Shown here: positions 14,101-28,900 of the stretch, piece after piece | Numbering within the stretch: position 1 is the first letter of the stretch | Layout: each line of letters starts with the position of its first letter | Assembly (NCBI RefSeq): GCF_964340395.1 | Contig: NC_135568.1 | Location: 3,995,803-4,059,802, forward strand | Reading direction: 5' to 3' | From: Glandiceps talaboti | Taxonomy: Eukaryota > Hemichordata > Enteropneusta > Spengelidae | DNA length: 64,000 nucleotides | Made by a program: the position numbers and the translations under genes | Notes under the pieces: model-generated | What the model saw: only the letters and a program-made list of their open reading frames with translations | Told to the model about the DNA's origin: nothing | Databases searched by the model: none

Positions 14101-17100
14101 GTCAAACTCAAAGTTCATATATTTGTAAATTTGTGAGAGTATCCCAATAGAAGAAATGAGAATGTTGTGTATGTGCAACTTCTAAAGACAGTTCTAACAG
14201 TAATACTGTTCTAGTTATTTTCTTGCTGAAAATTTTATTTTCTTGCAGAAAATTTTGTATAAAATCTAATTGCTGGATATGCAAGTAAGGTTTCTGAAAT
14301 TACAGCAATGTATATATTGCATTGACATACATTTGTACATAAAACGGTCAGAATGTTATTACACTCTTAGTTACAGAATGTATTATCATGTTAGTTCAAT
14401 GGTTGGTGATTTCTTGTCTCCACTACAGGATCCATTATTTGTTGATTTGATTGGTACATGCCATGCTGAACAGGTGAAACCAGGTGTTCTACAACCTAAA
14501 CATCTTCTAAACTACAGAGTTCATGTGTCTAGAGGATTCTCTCTCTTTCCACCAGAGGTAATGATTTCTCTATCTGCAAATACTTTTTGGATGGGCTATG
14601 ATTTTGACTTTATTTTGTCCATTAATTTGATTTAATTTCATTTTATGTGAAAATGACAAGACAAGAGAAATATTGGTGCAACACAATTTGAAACTATATG
14701 TATGACAAAATGACTTTATCTAAAAAAAAATTATTTTTAACAATATCCAAAACCTGCTTTCTCCATTTTAAAGGGCATTTCACATATTAAATTTCATTTT
14801 GGGCAACCATTGTAGACTTTAAAACATGAAACGTTTTGAGATCAGTTTAACGCCATTAAATTAAGACTGTGTTTTACGTACACTGACATAAAATTCATGG
14901 CAACTACTGGTAAATGAACTATTGAAGGAAGGCAAGCTATGATTAGACCCTGATCAGTTTATACATATATTTTCACTGAATTTTACTTTCATTTCTAGCA
15001 ACTTAACGAACTGTTGAAGGAAAGCAAGCTGCAAGTAGACCCTTAGACCCTGATCAGTTAATACATATATTTTCACTGTATTTTACTTTCATTTGTAGCA
15101 ACTAAATGAACTGTTGAAGGAAGGCAAGCTGCAAGTAGACCCTTAGGCCCTGATCAGTTAATACAATGTGTTTTCACTGTATTTTTACTTTCATTTGTAG
15201 CAACTAAATGAACTGTTGAAGGAAGGCAAGCTATGATTAGGCCCTGATCAGTTTATACATATATTTTCACTGTATTTTACTTTCATTTGTAGCAACTAAA
15301 TGAACTGTTGAAGGAAGGCAAGCTATGATTAGGCCCTGATCAGTTTATACATGTGTTTTCACTGTATTTTACTTTCATTTGTAGCAACTAAATGAACTAT
15401 TGAAGGAAGGCAAGCTATGATTAGGCCCTGATCAGTTTATACATGTGTTTTCACTGTATTTTACTTTCATTTGTAGCAACTAAATGAACTATTGAAGGAA
15501 GGCAAGCTATGATTAGGCCCTGATCAGTTTATACATGTGTTTTCACTGTATTTTACTTTCATTTGTAGCAACTAAATGAACTGTTGAAGGAAGGCAAGCT
15601 ATGATTAGGCCCTGATCAGTTTATACATGTGTTTTCACTGTATTTTACTTTCATCTGTAGCAACTAAATGAACTGTTGAAGGAAGGCAAGCTACAATTAG
15701 ATCCAGAAGGACGACTTATGATGCAACAGGCAGAGTCTGTAGAGGAATACCTACAGGCACCAGAACCTATACCAGCTATGCATGAATTCTTTGATGATGG
15801 ACACTACTCTGATAAACCTGTAAGTAGGAGTATACTTCAATTTTACAGTACTTGGTTTCCATGACAACACTCAAGATTTGTTCCCATATGATGTATGTAC
15901 ACTAGAAGGCTGATACATGTTGTTGCCTCTCAGGCCTACATTTTAGTATTATGCATGTACTATTGGTGTACATTTCGTCTAAATTTCCTGTGATATAACA
16001 TTCAATATTCCTTCTTCTTAACCATTAATCATTTATCCTGGTCTGCTTTTGTCCTTATTTCTCTGATATCCCAATAAAATACATTATAGGTGTATGCACT
16101 TCTTCAAAACACAGAACTGCTTTAATGTATTTCAAAATTTTGTTTTAGAATAAACAGATAAATGAATATTATTTCAATTAGCCATGCAGACATTTTCACT
16201 TGATTTATTTGCAAATTAGACATGATTCCATGATGCATTCCTAGTTAATAATTGAATTGAGTATTTTATTTTCATTTCCAACATCCACCCCACCATGTGA
16301 CTTTGGATACAAAGAGTATTAACAATTAAATTGTATATTTTATTTCCAGCATACAACACCTCATGTGACTCTGGATACAAACAGTATTGATTTTGGTCAG
16401 TGTATGAATCTCCGTCTGATAGAGCCACAGACTGTCAACGTTACCAACCATACTAAGGGTAAAATTACCATTAACTGGATGACAAGTACCAGCAATACTT
16501 TCTTTGTTACTCCAGCTACATGTGATATTCCACCCCTGAAGACATTCTCATTTCAAGTCACCTTTAAGCCGGTAAGAAAAAATCCTAATACTCATATGAT
16601 TTGTCTTATTGTATGATGTCATCACTCTGTGTGTGATAATTTACAAAGATTATAATGCACAAGCAATTATGATGTCATCACTCTGTGTGTGATAATTTAC
16701 AAAGGTTATAATGCACAAGCAGTTATGATGTCATCACTCCGTGTGTGATAATTTACAAAGGTTATAATGCACAAGCAGTTATGATGTCATCACTCCGTGT
16801 GTGATAATTTACAAAGGTTATAATGCACAAGCAGTTATGATGTCATCACTCTGTGTGTGATAATTTACAAAGGTTATAATGCACAAGCAGTTATGATGTC
16901 ATCACTCTGTGTGTGATAATTTACAAAGGTTATAATGCACAAGCAGTTATGATGTCATCACTCTGTGTGTGATAATTTACAAAGGTTATAATGCACAAGC
17001 AGTTATGATGTCATCACTCTGTGTGTGATAATTTACAAAGGTTATAATGCACAAGCAGTTATGATGTCATCACTCTGTGTGTGATAATTTACAATGTCTA

Positions 17101-17469
17101 TAATGCACAGGTAGTTCAAAGTTTAAGCATTTAGCTTTCAATCTGTCTTGGTTGACGATCCTCATCAGAATGACAAATGTCATAGTTACTGCTGACCACT
17201 AGGTGGCGGTATGATCAGCCGATTGTAGGTGTTAGTTCACACTGTGCGATGTTAACACATAGTATATATTGTACACTTCAGCAACTTTCACACTTTCAAT
17301 GATGTCATCACATGTAGCCTATCTGTCAGCAGACTATTGACACTCATTTAACAACCTTATTATTTCCATGTACATTTTCTCACAATTACCTTTCTCACTA
17401 TTTATTTCAGAATGTTCCCAATCAATTCTTTGGAGCTGAACTGGAATGCTATGCCTCGTATAAAGTAAG

Positions 17470-17504
<35 letters not shown>

Positions 17505-18093
17505 GATTATGGTCACCATGATGTTGTGATTTTCTTTTCGTCATTGTTGAACAAAACTAAAGCACACAATGCAGGCTTATAACTTTAAACCAATAGGACA
17601 GGACAGGGACAAAAAAATTTCATAACGTAATTAAATCTAAATGGGAAACACTGTACATTGTAAAGAACAGCTTTCATGTCATGTTGTGTTTTTCAGAGTA
17701 TGAGAGAGATCACCGACTGTGTTAACTTTTCATATTACACGTGTTTTTTTACAGAGTATGAGAGATTACAGACTGGTTCAAGATGAAACTTTCTGTCCAC
17801 CTTGGTGTTTGACCTTGAATACCATAGGTCATACTTTCCAACCTGGCAATGAAACATTCCTTCCTAGATTTAACTTTGATTCACAAAAACTGGTAAGTTT
17901 GTCAATAATAGCATACCTGTATACATGTCATGTTGATTGTACATTGATTAGTAGTTATATAAGACATACTATCTCTAAATTTGTTGTAAGTAATGTAAAT
18001 GGTATAATAGAAACTGTATTACAGAATAGTTATTCAAGTTGGAATCTATTCAAATATGAAAACTGAAGGACAGTATGTAATAGAAAAAAAACC

Positions 18094-18166
<73 letters not shown>

Positions 18167-21100
18167 ATGTATGTATGTATGTATGTATGTATGTATGTAT
18201 GCATGTATGCATGTATGTATGTATGTATGTATGTATGTATGTATGTATGCATGTGTGTATACATTATACAGTATACATATATACACACAAACACACACAC
18301 TTGCTTTTTTTCTTTTTCCTTTTTAATTTGACTGACTGACTGACTGACTGACCGACTGATCCATCATTTAAAAGTTATTTTGATGAGAAACAAAACAATA
18401 AACAAGTTCACCCTTGTCTTAGTTTGCATATAGCTTGATTTCCATAGTAGTATCATATACAGGAACGGCAAAAAAATGTAATTACTGCCTTGATTTTCAC
18501 AGGTTTTACCAGCCATAGACAATGAGAAAATCTTTATCTTAGCTTCCCTACAGCTTGATTTTCATAGTAGTATCATATACAGGTACTAATTATTACCTTT
18601 ATTTCTACAGGTTCTACCAGCTATAGACACTAAAGAAACAGTGTTTAGAACTCTGTTATTATCTAACTCTGGTACAACACCAATACACTATGCCTTTGAA
18701 TCAGATCCTACAGGGTAAGTTTATATGCTACGTTGTAGAAATTCATCCCTGAGTATACACTACATGGCTAAAATTGATGGACAAATTTTGTCTATAGTCC
18801 CATGCACCCAAATGGAATTCCTTGTGTAACAAAGTTTGTCCATTGGTCTTTGTATGAGAAGAATTCCTCGTATGACAAAGTTTGTCTATTGGTCTCTGTA
18901 TATGAGTAGAATTCCTTGTATAACAAAGTTTATCTATTGGTCTCTGTATATGAGTAGACTTCATCGTATAACAAAGTTTATCTGTTGGTCATTGTATATG
19001 AGTGGAATTCATCATATAACAAAGTTTGCATGTCTTTGTATACACTGGAAATGCATCCTGTGTTTTCTTGAAAGAAGGAATAGAATTCATACGGTGAAAG
19101 ATCTTAAGTCTATGAGTATTCCATGATAGTAACATGGGAATGGTCATCCAATTTCCCATGGAATTGTCAGACTTGTTGTAGGGGCAACAAAGAAAACGAT
19201 CCCTTCTTGTAACACAATGATATATTTCATTTGTATAGAGAAGGTATTGAAATTAGTATATGTACCATAATTGATATATTTTGTTCATAGGAGTGCAACG
19301 TCTTAGTTTGTTTTCATTTTCTACTTGAGAGTTTAACTGCAATCTTGTTTTGTTTTGTACCTAAAGGACATACAGTATCAAACCAAACAAAGGTCTGTTG
19401 AAGGATAAGAATCAATTATTTGTGATCAAGATGGCACCTAAGACAGCTAAGATGCACAGTAACTTACTCAAAGTCAAGTTGAATGATGCCGAGAAACACA
19501 TACATGAAGTCATGTTGTTAGGATCAGCTGAAAGTCCTGATGTGTTACTTGAAAATGAGGTTTGTGAGATTTTAGTTTTGACACAAGATAATTATTAAGT
19601 CTGTATAAACATTGCAAACTATTGAAATAGTACACATAGTTAATTTTCCAAAAGTGAAACTAATGCTTTCATCTACATCTGTGGATTTGTTTACCTGTCT
19701 GATTTTGTGGGTTGGTCACATGACTCACGACTATAATCATGTGACATAATGGAATCCCACGTATGTGAGAGTTGAAAGTGATGTTTAGTTACTAAAATCT
19801 ATTTTCTGCAGGGCTGTATATACTTCAAACCAACATGTATTGGTACCAGCAGTCAGAGACCATACAAGATGAAAAACATCTCCAGAACACCCCTTAAGTT
19901 TGAATGGAAGATTCCACCAGAGGAGAGGCAGTATTTGTCAGTTGAACCAGCATCTGGCAGTGTACTTCCAAATGAAACACTGGTAAGGCATGTCATAATT
20001 TTGATTGATGTTATCAGTGGCCTAGCAGTTAAACCACTGGTGTCATACCACATACTGTCATTAAGCTTCAAGTCTGGGTTTAAGTTTCATTAAATTTGCA
20101 ACACTGTAAGCAAAAAGAGTGTTATTCAGTTTGACTCTACTTAACATCGCAGATTTTCTGTGGACACTCTGGTTTCCTTCCTCATTAACACTGAACATTC
20201 ATCCTGTTATTGGGCCATGTCTGTTGGATTGTTGGAGAATTGAAAAACAAAATTCTAAATGTGCAATCATGGAGAGATGAATTACTTTGTGTTTGTCATG
20301 ATAAATTTTATATGCCTCACATTTATGCTAACAGGAATAAAGTTAGCAACATTTACCACCCAATCTGTCTAACAAAGGAAGAAGATTTAAAGAAATCATT
20401 GCATATTTTGTGTCTCTAACTTTATCTGGGTTGGTTGTCTACAAATATAAATTCTGTGTTATACTGTGATCAGTTTTAAGTTTGTAATAATTGTTTTTTT
20501 AATTTGAATATTTTTCTTTGTAGTCACAAGTATGGACTTTTGTTCCACAAGAACATAAGAAGTATGTATTGAAACCATACGTGATGGTATGTGCTGATAG
20601 AACCGATATTGATCAACACTCTGCTAAAACCAAGACATTTACTGTTAGAGCTGTAGGTGAAGGGTCATCAGGAGACATTAGGGTAAGTCAAGGTCAAGGT
20701 CATGTCAAGGTCCCCAAAGTCAATGTCAATAGCCTTATTAACATATCCACTAAATCGTACATTAGGGTAAAAAACAAAACAAATTCAAATGTGGTTTGAA
20801 AACTTGTAAATGAACATATAGCCTTGTTCACACTTCCACTAAATATGCTGACATTAGGTATGAACCAAACATGGGTTCAAGTTTACAGTGTAAATAAACT
20901 AATAACCTTGTTCACACTTCCAGTAATAAGCATATGGCAGGTAAATCTGAGGTATGAACCAATGATAGATTCAATACTATGTACCTTGTTCCCACTTCCA
21001 TTAAGATCTTGTCAGCCAATGGTAGTTTCAAGTGTGGGTAAGTGTACACATGAACAGGTCCGTAAAACGGTTTGAAACCATCTGGACTCAATGTACCTTT

Positions 21101-23215
21101 CTACCCAGTTAGCTTCAGAAACAGTCCTGATATGACTGTGTATACCTCTTGAGTTGTACCATCATATATGTTGATATCCTTTCTTACCCTAGGGTGGCCA
21201 TCCTAAACATATGTAGGGCTTCTAGCATCATAATTGGTTTGTGTGTTGTTGTATTTTCAGGCGGAGGAAATCAAGTTAAACTTTTCCAATGTTCTGGTCG
21301 GAAGTTCAGCATCAAAGGAGATCATAGTTTACAACGATAATGACTGTAATCTACATTACCAGTTGGCAATTGAACAAAACATACAGGGACCTTATCCAGA
21401 GCATGAAACGTTACGTGATCCAATAGGTATGTATAGTATACAGGGACCTTATCCAGTGCATGGAACACTATGTGATCCAATATGTATGTACCAGTATCGT
21501 GTATAATGGTAATGGCTGTAACCAGCATTACCAGTTGGCAAAGGAGCAGAGTATATACGTCACTATCCTATAGAGCACCTTTAACCATTAAACGGAGAAT
21601 ACCTTCACTATTTTGAACAATTTTTTCGAAGTCAAATGATAGCACTATAGTATATGAATCAGATTTTAAAAAGTGACTTTTGTTTATATTTTGTAAATTT
21701 CAGCTCTTGAACTTGATCGGATGGAAGGTGTGTTACCAGCTAGGTCAAGAACAGTGATCATGGGTACAGTAAGACCATGCCGTAGAGTCAACTATACATT
21801 CAGTATTACGTATGAGTTGAAAACACCACAAGGTAGTCAAGTAAATGAATGTGTACAGCTGTGTGAAATGACAGCTGTAGGTGTCTATCCAAGTCTTGCT
21901 GTCACTGATGCTAGATGCTATGGTAGTGCCAGTGGTGTTAGTAAAGCCAGGCTATGGAGTCTGTTCTCCTTAGACAAGTAAGAAATTACTCCTATACTTT
22001 CCATCCCATACTGATTTTATCAATGTGAGGACTCTTGCTCTGATAAAATGGTTATTTCTGAAATGTCAGCTTTTTATTGAATTCTGTGGACTGTGGACTG
22101 TGGACCCACTGTTTTACCATGTTTTAAAGAAATTACTCATTGTAGTATTGTGCTACAAAAGTGTTCACAAGTACCTTTGCTTTTCACACCTGTGGCTTTC
22201 TTCCACTGAAATGAATCTCTGTGAATATACATATCATATGATAATGTTTAGGAAAATTTCTGATAGCTGTTTTCTTAATCAGTGGAAACAAAATCTAGGC
22301 AGAAATGAATGTACTAGTTACAAGTAAAGCAAATTCTGTAGCAACATATTTTGTAAAGGACAAATTTATTATGGATGTTAAAATTAAATAAAAGCCCTAT
22401 CATACTAATGTTTATCAATTTGTTCATGTTGAAAAATGCTTGAAGGGTTCATTTGCTTTCATTACATTGAACTGAATTACTGCATATCCAGTGGTCATTG
22501 ATAGTGTACATTGGCTTAAGTGGCCCTGTATTTATATTATGAAGTATACTACCTAGATCATTAATTATTTGTGAACACTCTGTGGGGCCTCAACAAGTAT
22601 GACAGCAAATAGGAATAGGGGAAAACTTAGAACAAATATTACGAAAGATATAGTCCAAGTTATAAACTACAGGGGGTTGTAACTTAGTGTTTTATCTTAC
22701 AGTTTGAATGTGTGTCTTGATGCTGATCCATCCTCTGAGGAGTTAATGTACTCAGTGATCACCAGACATAGTACAAGGCGACGTCCCCCTGTCTACACTA
22801 GAGCTATCTTGGATTTTAACTTTGGAGCAGCACCAGTCAATTCTGAGGAATGCGTTGTACATCTGATGATTGAGAATACCGGAGCAGTGTCCACGGAATG
22901 GGCTTTCCTTTTCCCTACTGATTTACAACTGGAATTGGAATACTGGGCAGAGACTGGAGAATTTGATGAAGATGAGCTCCATGAGGTAATGACCGTAATA
23001 ATTTATATTGAAATATTGTGGTGTTAAATCAGTTCTGGAACATTCATAAATCTGTCTGAATGTTACAATAAAACATGGAACTGTTCGTGGCACTATCAAA
23101 TATCTAATATTTACAACTTTCAAGAATGCAAAATGAATTTTATTTGAGGTATTGTAGGCTAGCTGTACTTGGAATTCAGTTTTGACTGGTGAAGGAGCTA
23201 TAGTAATGAAGTCCA

Positions 23216-23295
<80 letters not shown>

Positions 23296-23969
23296 TGCGT
23301 GTGTGTGCATGTATTCCTTTGTGTGTTTATGTGTAGCCATATCTCTAAATAGTGCATGTAAATTACTTCAACAAAGACAAATACAAAATGTACCATAGAT
23401 TAGTACAATGTTCCATACATTTGTATGACCCTATCAAAGTCAACTAAATGATGGCCATATTTGTGCTACACATGTATGTGGACCCTATCCTGAAATGACA
23501 TTATGTTTATGCCATCATATACTGTGTACTGCTGCCCATAGGCATACTAGTTTATATACAGACTGTTTTATATTTTGGGACTATAACATTAACAATGCCC
23601 AAGAAAATTCTCCAGATATAGTTTTAATTATATTTTTATTTTATTTTTCAGATGCGAGTTATGGACAACAAATTGTTTAGTGTAGAACCAAACCAAGGTA
23701 CCCTTGATCCTGGTCAATGTCAAACCATCACATTCACCTACAGACATGACTTCCCAGGCACTGACAGATTACCAGTACTCTTCAAATTGATGAGAGGAAG
23801 AGAAATACTGGTAAGTCTGTGTATTTGTTTGTAATCTTATTAATCAGGTAGAACCTTCTTGAAAGCCTGATATTTTAATATATCATTTCAAAGTTAGTAG
23901 AAAGAGAGGCAGATGGACAGACAGACAGACAGACAGGGAGAGATAAGCTGTAACGCGAAGAAAGACAGT

Positions 23970-24000
<31 letters not shown>

Positions 24001-25945
24001 TGTTTTTAAGCAACGTGCCTTCACATCCCAGAGGACCTAGGATTTATCTAAGCATTTTGATGCAGTACAGAGTTTTGATTTATTCATAACATTTAGTATT
24101 AGTTTTTATTGATTACTGTAATCTAATTTATTTGACCTTTTTCTTTTGTTTCAGTTGAATTTCATTGGTGTCACAGTTGAACCAGACAAAAAATATGTAC
24201 ACTTCCCAAGCAATAAACACATGTTTTACCCGGTGCCCATTGGAGCTGTTGCCAACCCAAAACAAGTATATGAATTGTACAATGGTGGAGCTGTTCCTGT
24301 ACAGTATGAATTAGATCTCACAGCACTGGAATATATCAGACAGGTCAGTAGTATGAGTTAGATCTCACAGCACTGGAATATATCAGACAGGTCAGTAGTA
24401 CGAGTTAGAAATCTCAGCACTGTAGTACATTAGACAGGTCAGTAGTATGAGTTAGCTCTCACAGCACTGTAGTATATCAGACAGGTCAGTAGTATGAGTT
24501 AGATCTCACAGCACTGTAGTATATCAAACAGGACAGCATGAGTTAGATCTTACAGCACTGTAGCATATGAGACAGGACAGTATGAGTTAGATCTTACAGC
24601 ACTGTAGTGTATCAAACAGGTCAGTATGAGTTAGATCTCACAGCACTGTAGCATATGAGACATGTCAGTAATATGAGTTAGATGTCACAACACTGTAGTA
24701 TATCAAACAGGTCAGTATGAGTTACATCTCACAGCACTGGAATATATCAGACAGGTCAGTAGTATGAGTTAGATCTCACAGCACTGTAGTATATCAAACA
24801 GGTCAGTATGAGTTAGATCTCACAGCACTGGAATATATCAGACAGGTCAGTAGTATGAGTTAGATCTCACAACAGTGTAGTATATTACAGATCTCACAGC
24901 ACTTTAGTATATCAAGCCGGTCAGTTATATGAGGTACAGATCTCACAGCACTGTAGTATATCAAACAGGTCAGTATGAGTTAGATCTCACAGCACTGTAG
25001 TACATTAGACAGGTCAGAATTATGTATATCTTGTAAATTTGACTGTAATTTCTGGATCATGGAATCATATAATTTAATTTCATTTGGTTTTTATCCACAG
25101 GAAAATTTCAACCACAAAGTATTTGAGTGTTTGAATCCCAGGGGAGAAATCTTACCAGGTAGAACAGCCTTTGTGGAATGGATCTTCTCCCCTCTGGAAG
25201 CTAAAACTTACATGGTAAGTTCTTATTTACATATATATTTGTGTTGTCAATATTAAATTTCAATACATTTGATGTTCAAATTGAATATTAGGATGTAAAC
25301 TGATTGTAATTACTGTAGAGTGGGCCAACACATACACACTAAAGTTATGGTGCCTTGTCAAGTGAAATGTGAGACTTGCTGCTTATTCCAAGACTGTTTT
25401 CCATATTTTTACCCATTATGTAGATATCTTGATTCACATGGATCGAGTACAACAGTACATGCTTAGGCACTGAGTCCAAAAGTGTTGGCTCACCAAATTT
25501 GATCGCTCTGTTTGTATTTGTACACTAATCTAGGGAGTCCATAAATAGTCACTTGATTACACTGTTGTGTTGCCAACTTGAAAAACACATATACAAGCTT
25601 GGCTATTTTGTTAGAATTCTCACCAGGCAGTTAGAATCACTCTAACTTTAAGGCCTTGTAACTTTTATTGACAATAATGTATGTCTTTCTAAGTTGTCCA
25701 TTATTTCTTAGCTACTTTTACTAATACTATTGTTATTATCATTAGGTTGATGTTCCTATCCATATTATCAATGGTGATACAGCATTGATTACATTTACTG
25801 GTGTTGGTTACGACAAGAGAATCATGGGAGATACAATGCCATTGACAGACCAGCATGATTTATCTGGTGTACCAGCTGTACAGAGTGTACCAGTACCAGG
25901 ACAGGTTAGTTTAATGTACATCTTACATCTAGCACTGTTTTTGTC

Positions 25946-25982
<37 letters not shown>

Positions 25983-28900
25983 ATGTCTGTCTGTCTGTGT
26001 CTGTGTCTGTCTATCTGTTTGTCTGTATGTATGTATGTATGTCTGTTTGTATGTATCTCTATTTGTCTGTCAGTTTGTTTGTCTGTCTGTATGTGTTTGT
26101 TTGATGGTGACTCCATGGCAAAACTAGCATTAGCCATCAAGGTCCTACACTAGAGGGTGCCCTTCTAATGTTTTGAACAGGAAAAGAGGCTCATTATTGA
26201 CAGAAATATACAATGTATCTTCTAGTTGTAATTGTATATCATACATATAATCAAAGTTTTATCTTTCTGATATTTATACCTTTCTGTGTTTTATTTTCAG
26301 TTGGTGTATTTATCCCAGGAGAGAGTATCATTTTGTAATGTACCTCTGTTTAGTTTATCTCGTCGTCCAATCTACATTACAAATAGGTCAACATCCCACG
26401 TAGTATCCTATGAATGGTACGTCACCTCAGAAGCTGACAGCCAGGTAAGGACACCCCTATTTCTGTAAATGGTTTATCCCATACTTGTTGAAACTTGGTG
26501 ATAAGCTTGCCTTATTTGTAGTATAGGGGTTGGCAGTTTAAATTATATGTTAGATTGCTATGGTAGGTAGTTTATCATACCGCAACTCAGTAGTAATCTT
26601 GTACACAAAACAACAGCATACAATGCCTAAGTGATTTCCCTATAGGCTTCTGCCAGTTAACATGCAAAGTATAGTCTAAGGATATGTGTATTTAGTATAG
26701 TACATGTACCCATACTTGTGTTTGCAGCACTACCACTTGAGGGCGCTGTCCTTCAGCAGTAGTATAGTGATGATGTTATTACAAAAGTGTGTGTATATCA
26801 CTAGATGGTTACTGATTGCAATGTGTGTCTATCTTTGATAGGTGGTAGATATACAACCAGTGAGTGGAGTACTGCAACCATTGGAAAGTACACTGTGTAA
26901 AGTGACATTTATTTCAATTGGGGAACCATCATTTTATGATCTGGATGTTGTATGCGAGGTAAGTTTTATTACAAAGTGTAGATATGTCCTTATTTATATT
27001 AATTAATCATACCATTAGCAAGCCAAGTTGAGTGCATTGAACAGAAAATATGGGATTTATACCCTGGTTGTTCCATGTCATAATGCCCGTCTTCACCATT
27101 CATTCAATGGTGTCCAATTTTTCATACATTATGATGCAGAGGTATAATTATACCATTCCCCAATATTTCTCTTCATTCAGCTGGAAAATACTAATGACCT
27201 AGGGGGTTTTGTCATTATTTGTCTCAGACTCAAAGTGGCAAGGCCCCTTAGGTCACTTGTATTTTCCTTGGCTGAATGACAACAAATATTGGGAAATAAT
27301 ACCTAAATAAACATCAAAACAGAAATGTCTGATGTTATATATATATCTTATAGATGACCACACACTTTGCAATATACTGTCTTTATTTGTTACCATGGTT
27401 ATTTATGTATTCCTCCATTCCCCAATCCCGTACTTCATTCTAGGTAACAGATGAAACTGAAATGGCATCCTATAGGAGAGAAATGGCAGCATGGGAAAAG
27501 GAGAGAGATAGACAGAAATATGAATTCACCATTACTGAGAAAGATCTGGAGAAAAGAGAGGTAATGACGAAATGATTGGTACTACAAAATACTTGTTTTG
27601 TATATTGTTTGTTGATACCATACACAGATAACATTTTACTATATAATGCACAGCCAAGTTCATATGTTCAAATTCACTATTTATACCCCGGTTATTCCAC
27701 CTCACTGTACATCATGACAGCATGTCTATGACTGACTCAGTGGTTTGGCAGTGCTTGAAATAACAGTTAGACTCAGACTTTCTGAATCATCGCTATTTTT
27801 CCCATTTTTCTCTTACTTTATAAGCGTATGCTGGTCTGACTATGTTATGCTTCAATGTGTTTCTCCATACAGCCAGACAAAACTTGTAGCGTTAGGGTTT
27901 TGTCACTACTCTTCAGCAACTTATAGAGACAAGACCCCTTATGCTCTTTGTAATTTTCTCAGCTTAACTAAAGAAGCATACTGTGGAATACTATCCAGGG
28001 ATGAACAATTCATTTTGTGAACTGGTGGTCCCCGGACCAGTGCCTTAAAAAATCCAGTGGTCCTGCTGAAAGAATTAGTGGTCCCAAGTCCCGCTAATGT
28101 GAAACATTAAATCTTGCCTACATGTACATGTATGAATCTGTATATTGAGACGACTTTTTAACATAGTTATTAACAGTAAGGTACTGGTCCGACGGACCAG
28201 ATAAGGTAAAATTTGTGTGGTCCGCCCCCAAAAAATCGCTAGTCCCGGACCCAGGACCAGTGGATTTGTTCATCCCTGTGTATCTACCCGGTAGTTATCT
28301 GATTGTAATTACTACTTGCCTAGTACTGAGTTTAAATACATGATTTTGTTGATGTGTTACAGAGAAGAGTCAGATCCTGCAAGAAGCTATCAAGACAAGG
28401 AACAGATTCAACAGAGAGGTCATCATCAGACTCAGATCTCAAGAGATACCAAACACTTCCACCAATCAAACCACAGAAAACTGAGAAAGACATCGATGAA
28501 CAGAGAGAGAGGGAGAGAAAGACAGACACTGGTACACCATTGTGGAATAAACCGCAGCCACCAGAAACCTTCTTATTACATCTGGGAATCACTGCCAGAA
28601 CTCATACTATTGCTGAATTCCAGAGTAATTTCCCTAATGAAGTACAGAACTACTTCATAGATAGGTCAGTTTTCAGTCTTTAATATGTTGTTTCATTTGT
28701 GTGTTCACAGCTACAAACTGATGATACAATGGCAAATCATCTATCAATTAATTAACACAGACACAACTAAAACTATCATTGTGATATGTTGGTATCAGCC
28801 GTCAACAGACGTTGAATGATCAATGTATTACACTCTCAGTAGGATGGTATCTCTGATAGCAAGTTTTCCTCAAGTGGTCACACATTCAACCTGATTCAGT

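Noticed and set aside
14901-15660. Idea that the 92-bp array is a set of mutually exclusive exons
   Set aside because: Copies have acceptors but no donors, and each stops in frame, so they cannot be alternative coding exons.
20683-20710. AGGTCA half-sites as a firm nuclear-receptor element
   Set aside because: Short motif inside a degenerate intronic repeat; kept only as a note because chance occurrence is likely.
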